Positions 9,098 to 18,172 of a stretch of DNA of 64,000 bases are shown one piece after another. Each line of letters begins with the position of its first letter. The first letter of the stretch is position 1. The position numbers were made by a program, and so were the translations under genes. The DNA comes from CAVSJR01 sp963728285. GTDB lineage: Bacteria; Actinomycetota; UBA4738; HRBIN12. A model generated the notes under the pieces. The model searched no databases. It saw only the letters and a list, made by a program, of their open reading frames with translations, and was not told the origin of the DNA. The DNA lies in assembly GCA_963728285.1 (NCBI GenBank), contig CAVSJR010000001.1, positions 124,001 to 188,000 of the forward strand, given 5' to 3'.

Positions 9098-10546
9098 GGC
9101 GGCGACGATCGGCGTGATCACGTAGTGGCCCACGAGGATGTTCAGCTCGTAGGCTCCCGGGTACCGCCCGGGCTCGGCGGCCCACTGGGATACGGCGAGG
9201 GCGGTCGAGACCCCGATCGTCACCGTTCGCGGCACCTTCGGAAGCAGCCAGGCCAGCGGCAGCACCCACGTCACGTACCAGGGGAGCAGGACCGGCCCCA
9301 GCAGCATCAGGAGCAGGAGGGCCCACCCCCAGGACGCGCCCATCGCCGCGGCGTCGAACCGCCCGTCGCCCGCGCGACGCCAGACGGTTCGCGCGATCAG
9401 CACCATCACCACGACCAGAGCCAGGCCGAAGGCGATGCGTACGGCGAGTGCCAGCGTCGTCCCGACGGCATCGACGCCGACGAGGGCGCCGATCCCCTCG
9501 GCGATTCGCCGAAGAAATCGCGACGGGGCGAGCCAGCCCTCGTGACGCGAGAGCTCCAGCAGGCCGAGCGACGGATCGCGTGTCTGCATGAACGGGAGGG
9601 CGAAGAGGGCGAAGAGGCCCGCGGAGACCGCGACGTGCGCGAGGAACGTCCGCAGGCGCCGGCCGGGCTCGGAGCGGGCCGTGACCGCGAGGACGAGCAG
9701 GAGCAGGGGAAGCACCGCCGTCGCCTTGACGAGGACGCCGAGGGTGAGCGCAACGGTCGCGAGGAGCCGTAGCTCGAGGACCGTCAGCGCCAGGGCGGCG
9801 GCCACGGCGAGCATGACGAGCACGTCGTTGTGCCCGCTGCCGACGGATTGGAACAGGACGACGGGGTTCAGTCCGATCAGCGCCGCGGCGAACGCGGCCC
9901 GCTCGGGACGGAGCCGGCGGGCGAGCCACACGACGATGCAGATCGTGGCGATGCCGGCGCCCGCCGCGATCGCGCGAAACGCGGTGATCAACGCGGGGAT
10001 CGCATCGAGCCACCGAGCGAGCCCGGCCGAGAGGGCGGTGAAGCCCGGGCCGTAGACGGCGGGCGTTCCCGCCCACTTGGGTCCGATGAGGGAGAAGAGG
10101 GGATCTCCCCGAACGTCCAGCGGCGTCACGACGTACGGATTCTCGTGGTACACGCCGGCGATGCGCCCGTACATCGCGTAGCTGTAGACGTCCCGCGAGA
10201 TCAGCAGCGGCAGCAACAGGACCCCGACGTGGAAGGCGATCCCCAGCACCACCACGAGGCGAACGGAGAGCTCTCGCCGCCAGGCCATGCGCAGCAGCAG
10301 CAGGAACACGGCGGCCGCGACCGTCACGGCCACCACGCTCAGGACGACGAGCGCATCGGCGGAGAGCGCGTCGACGCCGAGCACTCCGGACAGCCACCGA
10401 AACGGCCCCGACGGCGCCGCGCCCGCGGGGAGGACGGGCTGGAGGGGCGAGCCCGGCGTCGCCGCGATCACCGAGATGAGAACGAAGCTCGCGACCGCGG
10501 CGGCGACGGCGACGTTTCGAGCGGGCGACAGGCTGGTTCGGCGCAC
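9002..10546 (-). CDS. MptB-like polyprenol-phosphomannose-dependent mannosyltransferase
   Basis: Integral membrane GT-C glycosyltransferase of 514 aa with about thirteen hydrophobic segments. The first large loop reads ISRDVYSYAMYGRIAGVY then NPYVVTPLD, the arrangement typical of the MptB/GT87 mannosyltransferases that extend lipomannan-type glycans from polyprenyl-phosphate mannose. Asp in RDVYSY is the likely catalytic position, followed by GPGFTALSAG and later GSGHNDVLVML. The frame is intact. Its 3' end overlaps the preceding gene by 96 bp in opposite orientation. Lipid-linked mannan synthesis fits an actinobacterial envelope; exact linkage cannot be told. Confidence 0.85.
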   Translation of the reverse strand: MRRTSLSPARNVAVAAAVASFVLISVIAATPGSPLQPVLPAGAAPSGPFRWLSGVLGVDALSADALVVLSVVAVTVAAAVFLLLLRMAWRRELSVRLVVVLGIAFHVGVLLLPLLISRDVYSYAMYGRIAGVYHENPYVVTPLDVRGDPLFSLIGPKWAGTPAVYGPGFTALSAGLARWLDAIPALITAFRAIAAGAGIATICIVVWLARRLRPERAAFAAALIGLNPVVLFQSVGSGHNDVLVMLAVAAALALTVLELRLLATVALTLGVLVKATAVLPLLLLVLAVTARSEPGRRLRTFLAHVAVSAGLFALFALPFMQTRDPSLGLLELSRHEGWLAPSRFLRRIAEGIGALVGVDAVGTTLALAVRIAFGLALVVVMVLIARTVWRRAGDGRFDAAAMGASWGWALLLLMLLGPVLLPWYVTWVLPLAWLLPKVPRTVTIGVSTALAVSQWAAEPGRYPGAYELNILVGHYVITPIVAALLAWLLVDLRRRIRANAPLEDERREVAAGAG

Positions 10547-10606
10547 CGCGTGGACTGTAGCTCAGGGCGACTCGCCGGGACCCCGGGCGCCGCCGGAGCC
10601 GGGGGT

Positions 10607-12296
10607 TCAGGTCAGCGGAGCGGTAGCGGCCGCAAGGTCGTCCACGAGCATGTCGAACGACTTCAGCGCGGTGCCATCCCCGATCTGCAGCCGGCCGATC
10701 TTCGCGGCTCCCATGTTCGTCGCCGTCTGCCCGAGCAGCGCACCGTCGAGATAGATCGACAGGCCGCCGCCGGGGCCGGTCGTCGCGCACAGCTGAACGG
10801 TGCTCCAGCCGAACGGCAACTGTGCGCCGGTGGAGATCACGGCATTCGAGACGTCGGAGCGTGCCTGCAGCTCCCCCGTCGCCGACACGAACGCGCGAGC
10901 GATCGGCGTTCCGTCCTCGGCGAGAAGCTGCAGCAGGACGAGGCTCGCGTCCCGGTTCACCACCGCCACGTCCGATCTCAGACACACCGTGGACGCGGGC
11001 GTGGCGAGCGATCGGTAGGCGAATGCCTTGCCTCCCGCCGCCTCCAGTCGGACGCTGGGCGGCCCCGAGGCGAACGCGAGGTCCTCCCCGCGGGCGTTCG
11101 TGACGCCGCTCCACCCGGTGAGGCCCCCGTCGAAGTCGTCCACGAACGGCAGCGCCGCGCCGGGTGGCACGATCGACGGATCCGTGAACTGCGCGAAGCC
11201 CGCTCGTGATTCGGTGAAGACCTGGGTGAAGTCACCCCCGATGTAGACCTGCTGCCCGTAGCCGCCGAGGATGACGCGGACGCCGACCGTGCTGTTCATC
11301 CCGGGATTCCACGATGAGAGAGCTCCCGTGTTGACGTTCACCGCGAAGATCTTCTTGCGGGCCTGTCCGTCCGCCAGCGCGCCGTGGCCGCCACAGTAGG
11401 CGAGGTTGCCCGCGATCCCGACGGCCTGCACGTTGCCGTCGGCATGAACGCTCCATTTCCCCGAGGCGTTCGAGGCATCGAACGCCTCGCACGTGCCTCC
11501 GGGGCCGTCCTCGCCCAACGACGACCCGATCCCTGTTCGCGGCAACGCTCATGATCGTCTCGCTCACGGATGGCTTCCATGCGAGCACGGAACCGCTCCC
11601 CGGATCGACGGCCGCGAGGTACGTGCGAGAGCTCGTCCCCACGGTGGTGAACTTGCCGCCGAGATACAGGCGCTGGCCGTCCGGCGAGACGGCGAGCGAG
11701 CGCACCGTGCCGTTCGCGCCGGGATTCCATCCGTTGATCACCTGGCCGGTCGCGGCATCGATCGCCGCGACTCGCTGCCGCGATTGCCCGCTGACGCTCG
11801 AGAAGCTGCCGGCCACGTACACCGTGTTGCCGATCACCGCGATCGCGCTGACCCGGCCGTTGGTGGTCGGCCTCCAGGCGTCGAGGACCTCCCCCGTCGT
11901 CGCATCGATCGCCGCGAGCTTTCCGCGCGTCTTCCCGCTCACCGACGAGAAGTCGCCTCCCGCGTACACGCGCGACCCATCGGGCGAGACGGCGAGGGCA
12001 TGCACGATGTCGTTGGCGCTGGGGGCCCAGCCGGGAACGACGACACCGGTCGTGGCGTCGAACGCCGCGAGACGGGTGCGAGCGACCGAGCTCCCCCCGG
12101 AAGGGGATTTCACCTGCGTGAACGTCCCGCCCAGGTAGACCGCATTCGGTCCTCGGGCGATGCCGTAGACGCCTCCGGCGGCCTGCCACGTCGGATCCGC
12201 GGCGTTGCCGGGATCCGCGAGCGCCGAGGGGGCGGACGAGGCGGCGGCCAGGAGGGCCGCCGCGAGCACGAGGATGGTCGTCCTTCGTACCGGCAT
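10607..12296 (-). CDS. Secreted beta-propeller (PQQ-like) protein with C-terminal LamG-like domain (frameshifted)
   Basis: A signal peptide (ILVLAAALLAAASSAPSALA) is followed by repeats of about 45 residues of the type VHALAVSPDGSRVYAGGDFSSVSG...LAAIDATTGEVL, at least five copies, which predicts a beta propeller. After SVAANRDRVVVG the frame changes near 11525 and continues AVGIAGNLAYCGGHGAL and a further repeat (VYIGGDFTQV). The last 200 residues (FVDDFDGGLTGWSGV... to LSIYLDGALLGQT) look like a laminin-G/concanavalin fold. It is exported, probably cell-surface or extracellular and carbohydrate- or protein-binding. No catalytic motif was recognised. Confidence 0.75.
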
Positions 12297-12511
12297 CCGG
12301 CCGTCCGCTCCCGCCGTGCGGACCCTTCGTCGAATGGCCGTGGTGTCTCCCTCCGTAAGGACGCCTGAGACCGGCGAACGTCACCCGCCGGGGTTTCTCT
12401 TGCGCGTAATCCTTACGTCGTTTGACGCAGGCCGCATCGGGCTTTCGGCCAATCCGGAGGTGGGTTGCCGAGGGAGGACGGCGCCCGTCGGGGCGCGTGA
12501 ATCGGCTGTGC

Positions 12512-12871
12512 CTAGGAGGATGCCCGGCGGTCGGCGGCGGGTGCGCCGGAACAGGAGACGCAGGTCGCCGCCCACGGGATGGCCTCGAGCCGCTCCGGCG
12601 GGATGGGATCGCCGCATGTCTCGCAGGTCCCGTAGGTGCCGGCCGAGAGCCGCTCGAGCGCTCGATCGACCTCCGTCGCGGTCGCGGACAGTCGGCGGGC
12701 GACGGCGGTCGTGCTGATGCGCTCGACCGCCTCGGTGGTTCCGTCGCCGATCCGCTTGCCGAAGGAGACCGACGCCATCGGATCCCGCGGAGCGGCGGTC
12801 AGCCCCTCGAGCTCCTTCGCCAGCTCTCGACGACGCGCCTGGAGGAGCGATCTGATGTGGGTGCGGTCCAC
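12512..12871 (-). CDS. DksA/TraR-family zinc-finger protein
   Basis: A 119-residue protein with a helical N-terminal half (LLQARRRELAKELEGL) and a four-cysteine zinc finger: Cys83, Cys86, Cys104 and Cys107 in CETCGDPI and CVSC. This is the DksA/TraR C4-type layout. Such proteins enter the secondary channel of RNA polymerase, or in the short actinobacterial forms have an undefined stress role. The DksA coiled-coil tip acidic pair is not clearly visible, so true ppGpp synergy is uncertain. It is the first gene of the stress island and is transcribed toward the propeller gene. Confidence 0.85.
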   Translation of the reverse strand: MDRTHIRSLLQARRRELAKELEGLTAAPRDPMASVSFGKRIGDGTTEAVERISTTAVARRLSATATEVDRALERLSAGTYGTCETCGDPIPPERLEAIPWAATCVSCSGAPAADRRASS

Positions 12872-12983
12872 GATGACCTCCGTCCCACGGGTGAACGGCT
12901 CACCCGGGGGACGAGAGGATCGTACTCATATCGACCGCGACGGGCGCGAGATCGGACGACGCGTCGGCGAGGTTCGTCCGAGG

Positions 12984-13655
12984 CTAGCCGGTGCTGCCGC
13001 TCGAGCCACCCTTGCCCTGGGAGCGCGCGGCGGACTCGGTCGCCTCGGCCGCGGTCGAGGTGCTCTTCTGCACCTTGTCCGCCGCCGTGGACGCGCCCTG
13101 CTCCACCTTGCTCGCGGCGACCTCTGCGGCCGTCTGAAGCTTGCTGGAGGCTTGGGCGCCCTTCTCCTGAATGGTCGCTGCGGTCTGCTCCCCCATGCGG
13201 GTCATGCCCTGCGACGCCTGCGAGGCCGTCTCTCGGGCTTGTCCCGCCCAGGCGTCCATGTTCCCGTTCCCGCGTTGCCGCATGTCGGTCCACCAGGAAC
13301 GAAGCTGCTCGTATCGCTCGGTGCCGGCCTTCGAGCCCATCACGTACGCCGCTGCGGCGGCGGTCGAGAGCATGAAGAACCCTCGCATCTTGTGGGTCTT
13401 CTTCTGGCTCCCGACCTTCTCGAGCGCCTCGAGGATTCGGTCGCGTTCCACGCGCTCTTGCTTCAGCTCCTCGCTGAGGAGCTCGTTCTTCATGCGGAGC
13501 CGCTCGTTGCGCTCCGTGGCATTCTCCAGCTTGGCCTCGCGCATGCGCGCCGCAGCCATCTGGGTCATCTTGCCGGCCTTGTCTTTGACGTTCATGTGCA
13601 CGGCCTCCTCTCGACTCGTGGCTCCCTGGTCATTCCCCACTTCCGTCTGATCCAT
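12984..13655 (-). CDS. YtxH-like membrane protein with apolipoprotein-like helical repeats
   Basis: The N-terminal third is a charged coiled coil (NERLRMKNELLSEELKQERVE). A hydrophobic segment FFMLSTAAAAAYVMGSKAG resembles the YtxH/general-stress membrane anchor. The C-terminal 120 residues are 11-residue amphipathic repeats of A, S, T, Q, K and E (TASQASQGMTRMGEQTAATI). Two starts have ribosome sites: ATG 13655 (GGAGG, used here) and ATG 13595 (GAGGAGG, 203 aa). A GTTT-N16-GGGTAC promoter lies about 170 bp upstream. It is likely a stress-induced envelope or membrane-surface protein; role unknown. Confidence 0.7.
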   Translation of the reverse strand: MDQTEVGNDQGATSREEAVHMNVKDKAGKMTQMAAARMREAKLENATERNERLRMKNELLSEELKQERVERDRILEALEKVGSQKKTHKMRGFFMLSTAAAAAYVMGSKAGTERYEQLRSWWTDMRQRGNGNMDAWAGQARETASQASQGMTRMGEQTAATIQEKGAQASSKLQTAAEVAASKVEQGASTAADKVQKSTSTAAEATESAARSQGKGGSSGSTG

Positions 13656-13823
13656 GCGCGCGCCTCCGTACGGTCGCGAAGGAGGGCGCACCGCCAAGGT
13701 AGCAGCGGGCGCCGGCGATCTGCCCGGCACAGTTGCTCGCGGAGGCTCTCGGCGTCGACACCCGCGCACCAGGAGGGTGAATGTCCTCTCGGGCGGGCCG
13801 GATCCGCCCACTCCGTGTTGCGG

Positions 13824-13849
13824 GTACCCGGCGCCGACCGTCCCGAAAC
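13824..13849 (-). promoter_or_regulatory. SigB/SigF-type promoter of the YtxH-like gene
   Basis: On the minus strand GTTT (13849-13846) is followed after exactly 16 bp by GGGTAC (13829-13824). The consensus known for SigB/SigF-type factors is GTTT, 14-16 bp, GGGTA. The same spacing recurs in front of several other island genes. Confidence 0.6.
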
Positions 13850-13924
13850 CCCAGAGGCTACGACGGACGGGGCGACGGGAGCTCCTCGGCGGCGGCCCGC
13901 CGGGGAGTGGCCGATGAGGGGATG

Positions 13925-14181
13925 TCAGCGGCCGAGTCGGTTACGGGCCCAGCGGATGAACTCGTCGGTGTCCTCCCGAGATCGAGCGCGGCGTACTCGT
14001 CCGCGAGACGGCGGACCTCATCCCGACCCACGCCCTCGGCGCCGAGCCGCTCGGCGGCGGCATTCTCCAGCAGTCGAGCGCTCTCGACCTCGGCCGCGCT
14101 CGGCTGAGGATGGCCTGGATCGGAGCTCTCCCCCCGCTTCTCCTCGGCCAGCTCTCCTGGATCCCGTGCTCCATTCCCCAC
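13925..14181 (-). CDS. Small acidic helical protein, frameshifted (about 85 aa)
   Basis: Not an uninterrupted reading frame, but coding sense crosses a frame change. On the minus strand SARLLENAAAERLGAEGVGR and DEVRRLADEYAALDLG run in one frame, then a one-base shift near 13975 gives EDTDEFIRWARNRLGR and TGA at 13925-13927. This ending is typical of short actinobacterial proteins with an ALD-x-G-x3-DEF-x2-W motif. GTG 14181 is the best in-frame start I can find but has no ribosome site; an upstream start near 14320 with a further frame change is possible. Function unknown. Confidence 0.45.
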
Positions 14182-14370
14182 GAGCGGTTCGTTCCCGTGG
14201 GGGCGACGACCAACGCGCCCCGGACCCTCGACCCCGTCGGTCGGCGCCTCGATCGCGGCGACGCGCGGTTCCCTCCCGGTGTAGCCTGCTCCACGCGAAA
14301 GCGGCGGCGACCGCGAGCATGGCGCAAGGCCTCTGCCTCGCGCGTCAGGGCGTGCAGGGCTCGGCGGGGT

Positions 14371-14396
14371 GATTAGCGGCCGGCGCACTGGGGTAG
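14371..14396 (+). promoter_or_regulatory. Variant SigB/SigF-type promoter of the H1-like gene
   Basis: GATT (one mismatch to GTTT) at 14371-14374, 16 bp, then GGGTAG at 14391-14396, about 40 bp before the GTG start. Spacing equals the perfect sites in the island. Confidence 0.45.
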
Positions 14397-14437
14397 CAAC
14401 TGCACAGGTCAAGGGGACGATTGGGGAGGGAGCCGAC

Positions 14438-15526
14438 GTGGCACGCAGCATGGACGACATGACGGTGGCGGAGCTCCGGAGGCGGGCCACACGCGCCGGA
14501 ATCGCCGGGGCCTCCCGGATGCGAAAGGACGAGCTCATCGACGCGCTGTCGAATGGCGGCCGCGGTGGCTCGTCTCGGAAGCGCAGTGGGGCGAAGAAGC
14601 GTTCCGGTGCAAGCAGAAGCACCGGCAAGAGGAGCACGGCCAAGAAGAGCTCGAGCAGGAAGACGGCCAAGAGGAGCTCCAAGAGCACCGGCAGGAAGAG
14701 CACCGCGAAGAGGAGCTCGAGCCGGAGCACCGGCAAGAAGCGCACCAGCAAGAAGAGCTCCGCCAAGAGAAGCCCGACCAAGAGCCCAGCGAAGAGGAGC
14801 TCCAGCAAGGGCACGGCCAAGAGAAGCCCAGCGAAGAGGAGCTCCAGCAAGAGCACCACGAAGAGGAGAACCGCTACGACGAGCTCGAGCCGGAGCACCG
14901 GCAAGAAGAGCACGAGCCGGAGCACCGGCAAGAAGAGCACGAGCAAGAAGAGCACGAGCAAGAAGAGCTCCGCCAAGAGGAGCACGGGGAAGAAGAGCAC
15001 GAAGAGGAGTTCCGCCTCCAGGTCCGGGGGATCGTCGTCGTCCAGGCGGTCGACCGGCACGCGCGCGTCGGGCGGCGCCGGGCGCTCGCGATCCGTCCCG
15101 AGGAAGGCGACGTCGACTCGCTCAAGCTCGGCGACATCATCGGCCGGTACCCAATCGGCCCCGTCGTCCGGAAACGCCGGGGCCGCGAGCGGGACGGCGA
15201 CCCTTGAGCGCCCGCCGAGCATCGGCACCCCGCGTGAAGACGAAGGGCGGGGCGGGGGCCACCTTCTCACCAGGGATCATGAGGTGATCCGTCAGTGGGC
15301 GGACCAGCGGAGCGCACTGCCGGCCACGATGTCGGACGCGGAACCAGGCGATCGCCCCACGGTCCTCCGCTTCGACTTCGAGGGCGGCGGCGATGAGGAT
15401 CTGCGGCTCATCTCCTGGGACGACTGGTTCGAGGTGTTCGACGGACGTGACCTCGTCTTCATCTATCTGGAGCCGAGCGAGGGCGAGGAGAGCAATACCT
15501 ACCGCCTGGAGAGCGCCGAGCGCTGA
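14438..15526 (+). CDS. Histone-H1-like Lys/Ser-rich protein with N-terminal SAP/Rho_N-like and C-terminal globular domains
   Basis: Three parts. Residues 1-45 (DDMTVAELRRRATRAGIAG to RKDELIDALS) form a SAP/Rho_N-like helical nucleic-acid-binding module. Residues about 48-230 are a highly basic tail built of tandem KKSSSKST, KRSTAKKS and similar units, like eukaryotic H1 or bacterial AlgP/HupS tails. The last 75 residues, from RDHEVIRQWADQR through LRFDFEGGGDED to ISWDDWFEVFDGRDLVFIYL, are a compact acidic domain found alone in other actinobacterial proteins. GTG 14438 has GGGGAGGG at 14423-14430. It is predicted to bind DNA non-specifically, perhaps compacting the nucleoid under stress. Confidence 0.85.
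   Translation: MARSMDDMTVAELRRRATRAGIAGASRMRKDELIDALSNGGRGGSSRKRSGAKKRSGASRSTGKRSTAKKSSSRKTAKRSSKSTGRKSTAKRSSSRSTGKKRTSKKSSAKRSPTKSPAKRSSSKGTAKRSPAKRSSSKSTTKRRTATTSSSRSTGKKSTSRSTGKKSTSKKSTSKKSSAKRSTGKKSTKRSSASRSGGSSSSRRSTGTRASGGAGRSRSVPRKATSTRSSSATSSAGTQSAPSSGNAGAASGTATLERPPSIGTPREDEGRGGGHLLTRDHEVIRQWADQRSALPATMSDAEPGDRPTVLRFDFEGGGDEDLRLISWDDWFEVFDGRDLVFIYLEPSEGEESNTYRLESAER
14575..15025 (+). repeat. Degenerate tandem repeats encoding the basic H1-like tail
   Basis: Short near-identical units such as AGCACCGGCAAGAAGAGCAC recur with small spacing changes and encode S/T/K/R octad-like blocks. Because the repeats are in frame and codon-biased they are coding repeats rather than a CRISPR or satellite. 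They leave a long open frame on the opposite strand that is an artefact. Confidence 0.7.
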
Positions 15527-15681
15527 ACGCCTAGCCGGACGCGACACACGCCGCAGATCGCTTACAGCTCCCCGCATGTCGTCGCGCCCGGCGCGACGGG
15601 AACCGCGGCGCTCGGCTCGCCCGTTCGGGCGGCCTCGCCATGGAGGACGTTCGCGGAGCACGGAAGAAAGGGATCCACGCC

Positions 15682-16371
15682 ATGAGGCTGTTTTTGGATA
15701 CCGCCGAGATCGAGGAGATCCGAGAGATCAACCGCTGGGGGGTCCTCGGTGGCGTCACCACCAACCCCACGCTCGTGGCCAACACCCGGTCCGAGGCGGA
15801 CGCGGTATGGCGCCAGATCCTGTCCGAGGTGGCGGGCGACGTCTCGCTCGAGACCACGGAGTCGGATGCCGACGCCATGTACAAGCAGGGGGTGGAGCTC
15901 GCAGGCTACGGCCCGAACGCCGTGGTGAAGGTGCCGATGACCCCCGAGGGCCTGCAGGCCGGGCGCCGGCTCACCGACGAGGGGATCCGCATCAACGTCA
16001 CCCTGGTGTTCTCCCCCGCCCAGGCCATCCTCGCCTCCGAGATCGGCGCCTACATCGTCTCGCCGTTCATCGGCCGCATCGACGACGCCGCCGCCGACGG
16101 CATGCATGCGCTCCGCCAGATCTGCGACATCTACGCCATCCAGGGCTCCACCACCCAGGTGCTGGCGGCGTCGCTTCGCCACCCCATGCACGTCGTGGAG
16201 GCAGCCCTCGCGGGCGCCGACATCGCCACGATGCCGTATGAGGTCTTCACCAAGCTCGTGCACCACCCGCTCACCGACCTCGGGCTCCAGAGGTTCCAGG
16301 CCGACTGGGCGAAGCTCCAGGAGGAGCTGCGCCCGAAGAGCGACAGCGACCGCATGGCAGACACGGCATAG
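15682..16371 (+). CDS. fsa: Transaldolase-like fructose-6-phosphate aldolase
   Basis: Class I aldolase of the short transaldolase/FSA family, 229 aa. Visible: MRLFLDTAEIEEIREI, the TTNPTL phosphate-side motif near residue 26, and the Schiff-base lysine at residue 83 in VVKVPMT, then NVTLVFSPAQA and YIVSPFIGRIDD. These members interconvert fructose 6-phosphate with dihydroxyacetone and glyceraldehyde 3-phosphate, or act as true transaldolase; sequence alone does not separate the two. ATG 15682 matches the family N-terminus. It sits 8 bp before mgtC-like, possibly cotranscribed. Confidence 0.9.
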   Translation: MRLFLDTAEIEEIREINRWGVLGGVTTNPTLVANTRSEADAVWRQILSEVAGDVSLETTESDADAMYKQGVELAGYGPNAVVKVPMTPEGLQAGRRLTDEGIRINVTLVFSPAQAILASEIGAYIVSPFIGRIDDAAADGMHALRQICDIYAIQGSTTQVLAASLRHPMHVVEAALAGADIATMPYEVFTKLVHHPLTDLGLQRFQADWAKLQEELRPKSDSDRMADTA

Positions 16372-16379
16372 GTACGACG

Positions 16380-17058
16380 GTGCCGTCGGAGCCGGAACTG
16401 GCCCTTCGACTCCTCCTCGCCGCAGGCCTGGCGGGGCTGATCGGAATGGAGCGAGAGCTCACCGACCAACCTGCGGGCTTCAGAACGCACATCCTCGACG
16501 GCCTCGGCGCCGCCTTGTTCGCGATCATCTCGGCCTTCGGATTCCAGTCCATCGCGGGAGAGGGACCGACCACGGTCGTCCGCGCCGACATCACGCCCGT
16601 CGCGTCGCAGATCGTCGTCGGCATCGGGTTCCTCGGCGGAGGGGCGATCGTGAAGTACGGAGCGACGGTACGGGGCCTGACCACTGCCGCGAGCCTGTGG
16701 ATCACCGCCGCCATCGGGACCGCCATCGGCATCGGCTTGCTCCTGCTCGGAGGCGCCGCGACGGCGGTCGCGATCGTCGCGATCGTGGGCTGCGGCCGCT
16801 CCGGCGACTGCTTCGACGCCAAACATCCGAGCGCGAGGGGTTCGTCGTGACGGGCGACGAGAAGCTCGGCCCCGCGGCCCTCATTCCCCGGTTCGCGAGC
16901 GCGGGGCTTCGCTGCGAGAGATCAGGGTCGAGTCCGACGATCAATCGCAGACGATTCGCATCGAGGTCCGCACGCCGGGCGACATCGTCCCTGAGGACAT
17001 CGCCGCAGACCTCGGGCGGAGCCCGCACGTCCTCGCCGTCGATTGGAACGGGAAGTGA
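16380..17058 (+). CDS. MgtC/SapB-family membrane protein (two frame changes)
   Basis: The hydrophobic N-terminal domain is clear: LLLAAGLAGLIGMERE, then FRTHILDGLGAALF and VVGIGFLGGGAIVK...GLTTAASLWITAAIGTAIG, the MgtC/SapB signature. Near 16790 the frame shifts to give LRPL followed by Arg-rich sequence to about 16910. A second shift leads to LREIRVESDDQSQTIRIEV ending at TGA 17056-17058, a plausible cytosolic ACT-like tail. Total length of 679 nt is consistent with indels. MgtC proteins support growth at low Mg2+ and intramacrophage survival in pathogens; some inhibit F-type ATPase. GTG start at 16380. Confidence 0.8.
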
Positions 17059-17110
17059 TGCGCCGCCGGCCGTGACCAATCACCGACCGAGACGACTCGG
17101 TCGGTCCGGA

Positions 17111-18169
17111 TCACGCAGCCTGCGAGAGGGCCGATGTGTCGCGTTCCTCGACGAGATCCACCACGGCGGCCTCAATGGTCTCGCGCGGAGCAGCGTCGTC
17201 CGGAACGCCCTCTCCGGCCTCACCGTGGTCGCCTCCCCCACGCAGGACGCCCTCGATCGTCCACCCGTCCCAGAAGCGGTCGATGACGCGGGGATCGATG
17301 TAGGAGGTTCGACACACGGCGGGCGTGTTCCCGAGTGACTCGGACACCTGGCACACGGCTCGGCTCACGGCCCGGCGCTTCCCGGTCTTCGTCTTCGACG
17401 GCTCCATCCTCGCAAGGGCGACCGCGGCGAGCACCGTCGCATGCCAGGTCCGGAAGTCCTTCGCCGTGAAATCAGCATCCGAGAGCTCTCGCAGGTAATC
17501 GTTGACGTCCGTGGACCGAACGTCGCGCCAGACTCCGTTCTCCTTCGCGGCCAGCAGATCGTCTCCGCCCCCGCGTCGAGCCTTCAGCGTCCGGACGAGC
17601 GCGGCCACGTCCGGGTCCCGGACCTGCTGAATCCGGCGTTTCCCACCCTTTGCGACGTAGTTGAACTGCACCGTGTCGTCTCGAACGGTCACGTGCCTTC
17701 GCTTGATCGTCGCAAGCCCATAGGACCCATTCTGCTCGGCATAGGACTCCGAGCCGATCCGGAAGAACCCCAGATCGAGGAGGCGCACCGCGGCCGCCAG
17801 CACCCGTCGCTTGTCGGGTCGCGGGCGCGAGAGATCCTCGGCTACCCGCGCCCGCAGCGACGGCAGCGCGCCGGCGAACTGGAGCATGTGGTCGTATTTC
17901 TGTCGCTGCCTGTGTTGCTGCCAGCGCTCGTGATACCTGTACTGCCTGCGGCCCGCGGCGTCGGTCCCGACGGCCTGAAGGTGGCCCTCCTCGAATGGAC
18001 AGATCCAGACGTCGATCCACGCGGGAGGGATCGCCAGGCGGCGGATGCGCTCGAGGACCTCCGGATCGCGCACCGGCTCGCCGGTCGGCGCGACGTACGA
18101 GAAGCCTCGGCCACGCCGGCGGCGGCGGATCCCAGGCTCGTGGGGGCTCGCCCGCCGTAGACGCGCCAT
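17111..18169 (-). CDS. DNA topoisomerase IB
   Basis: Eukaryote/poxvirus-type topoisomerase that relaxes supercoils through a 3'-phosphotyrosyl intermediate. Length 352 aa, intact. Catalytic elements: Arg in GFFRIGSESYAEQNGSYGL, the lysine strand YVAKGGKR, KDFRTWHAT (Arg240, His243) and Tyr290 in NTPAVCRTSYIDPRV. The N-terminal IPPAWIDVWICP and GRRQYRYH segments match bacterial TopIB. It starts 3 bp after the stop of the small zinc protein and is therefore probably transcribed from that gene's SigB-type promoter, linking TopIB with the stress regulon. Confidence 0.95.
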   Translation of the reverse strand: MARLRRASPHEPGIRRRRRGRGFSYVAPTGEPVRDPEVLERIRRLAIPPAWIDVWICPFEEGHLQAVGTDAAGRRQYRYHERWQQHRQRQKYDHMLQFAGALPSLRARVAEDLSRPRPDKRRVLAAAVRLLDLGFFRIGSESYAEQNGSYGLATIKRRHVTVRDDTVQFNYVAKGGKRRIQQVRDPDVAALVRTLKARRGGGDDLLAAKENGVWRDVRSTDVNDYLRELSDADFTAKDFRTWHATVLAAVALARMEPSKTKTGKRRAVSRAVCQVSESLGNTPAVCRTSYIDPRVIDRFWDGWTIEGVLRGGGDHGEAGEGVPDDAAPRETIEAAVVDLVEERDTSALSQAA

Positions 18170-18172
18170 TCG

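Noticed and set aside
6028..9117. 1,029-codon open frame on the plus strand
   Set aside because: It runs antisense through tldD and then out of frame through the large membrane gene; composition is Arg/Gly/Pro-rich without any domain.
10550..10625. tRNA-like words (TGTAGCTCAG and GGGGGTTCAGGTC) between two leftward genes
   Set aside because: D-stem and acceptor stem do not pair and no anticodon arm can be drawn.
12872..12935. Possible SigB-type promoter (GTAC-16-GGGTGA) for the DksA/TraR gene
   Set aside because: Two mismatches in the -35 core and one in the -10; not better than chance in this composition.
14575..15025. Repeats resembling a CRISPR or satellite
   Set aside because: Units are in frame, variable in spacing, and encode a histone-like basic tail; there are no unique spacers or cas genes.
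13858..15270. 470-codon open frame on the minus strand opposite the H1-like gene, Leu/Phe-rich
   Set aside because: It is the mirror of the KKS/KRS repeats, which give LLF/LLV codons in antisense; the plus-strand gene has a ribosome site and conserved end domains. Only the 13925-14181 part has coding sense, across a frame change.
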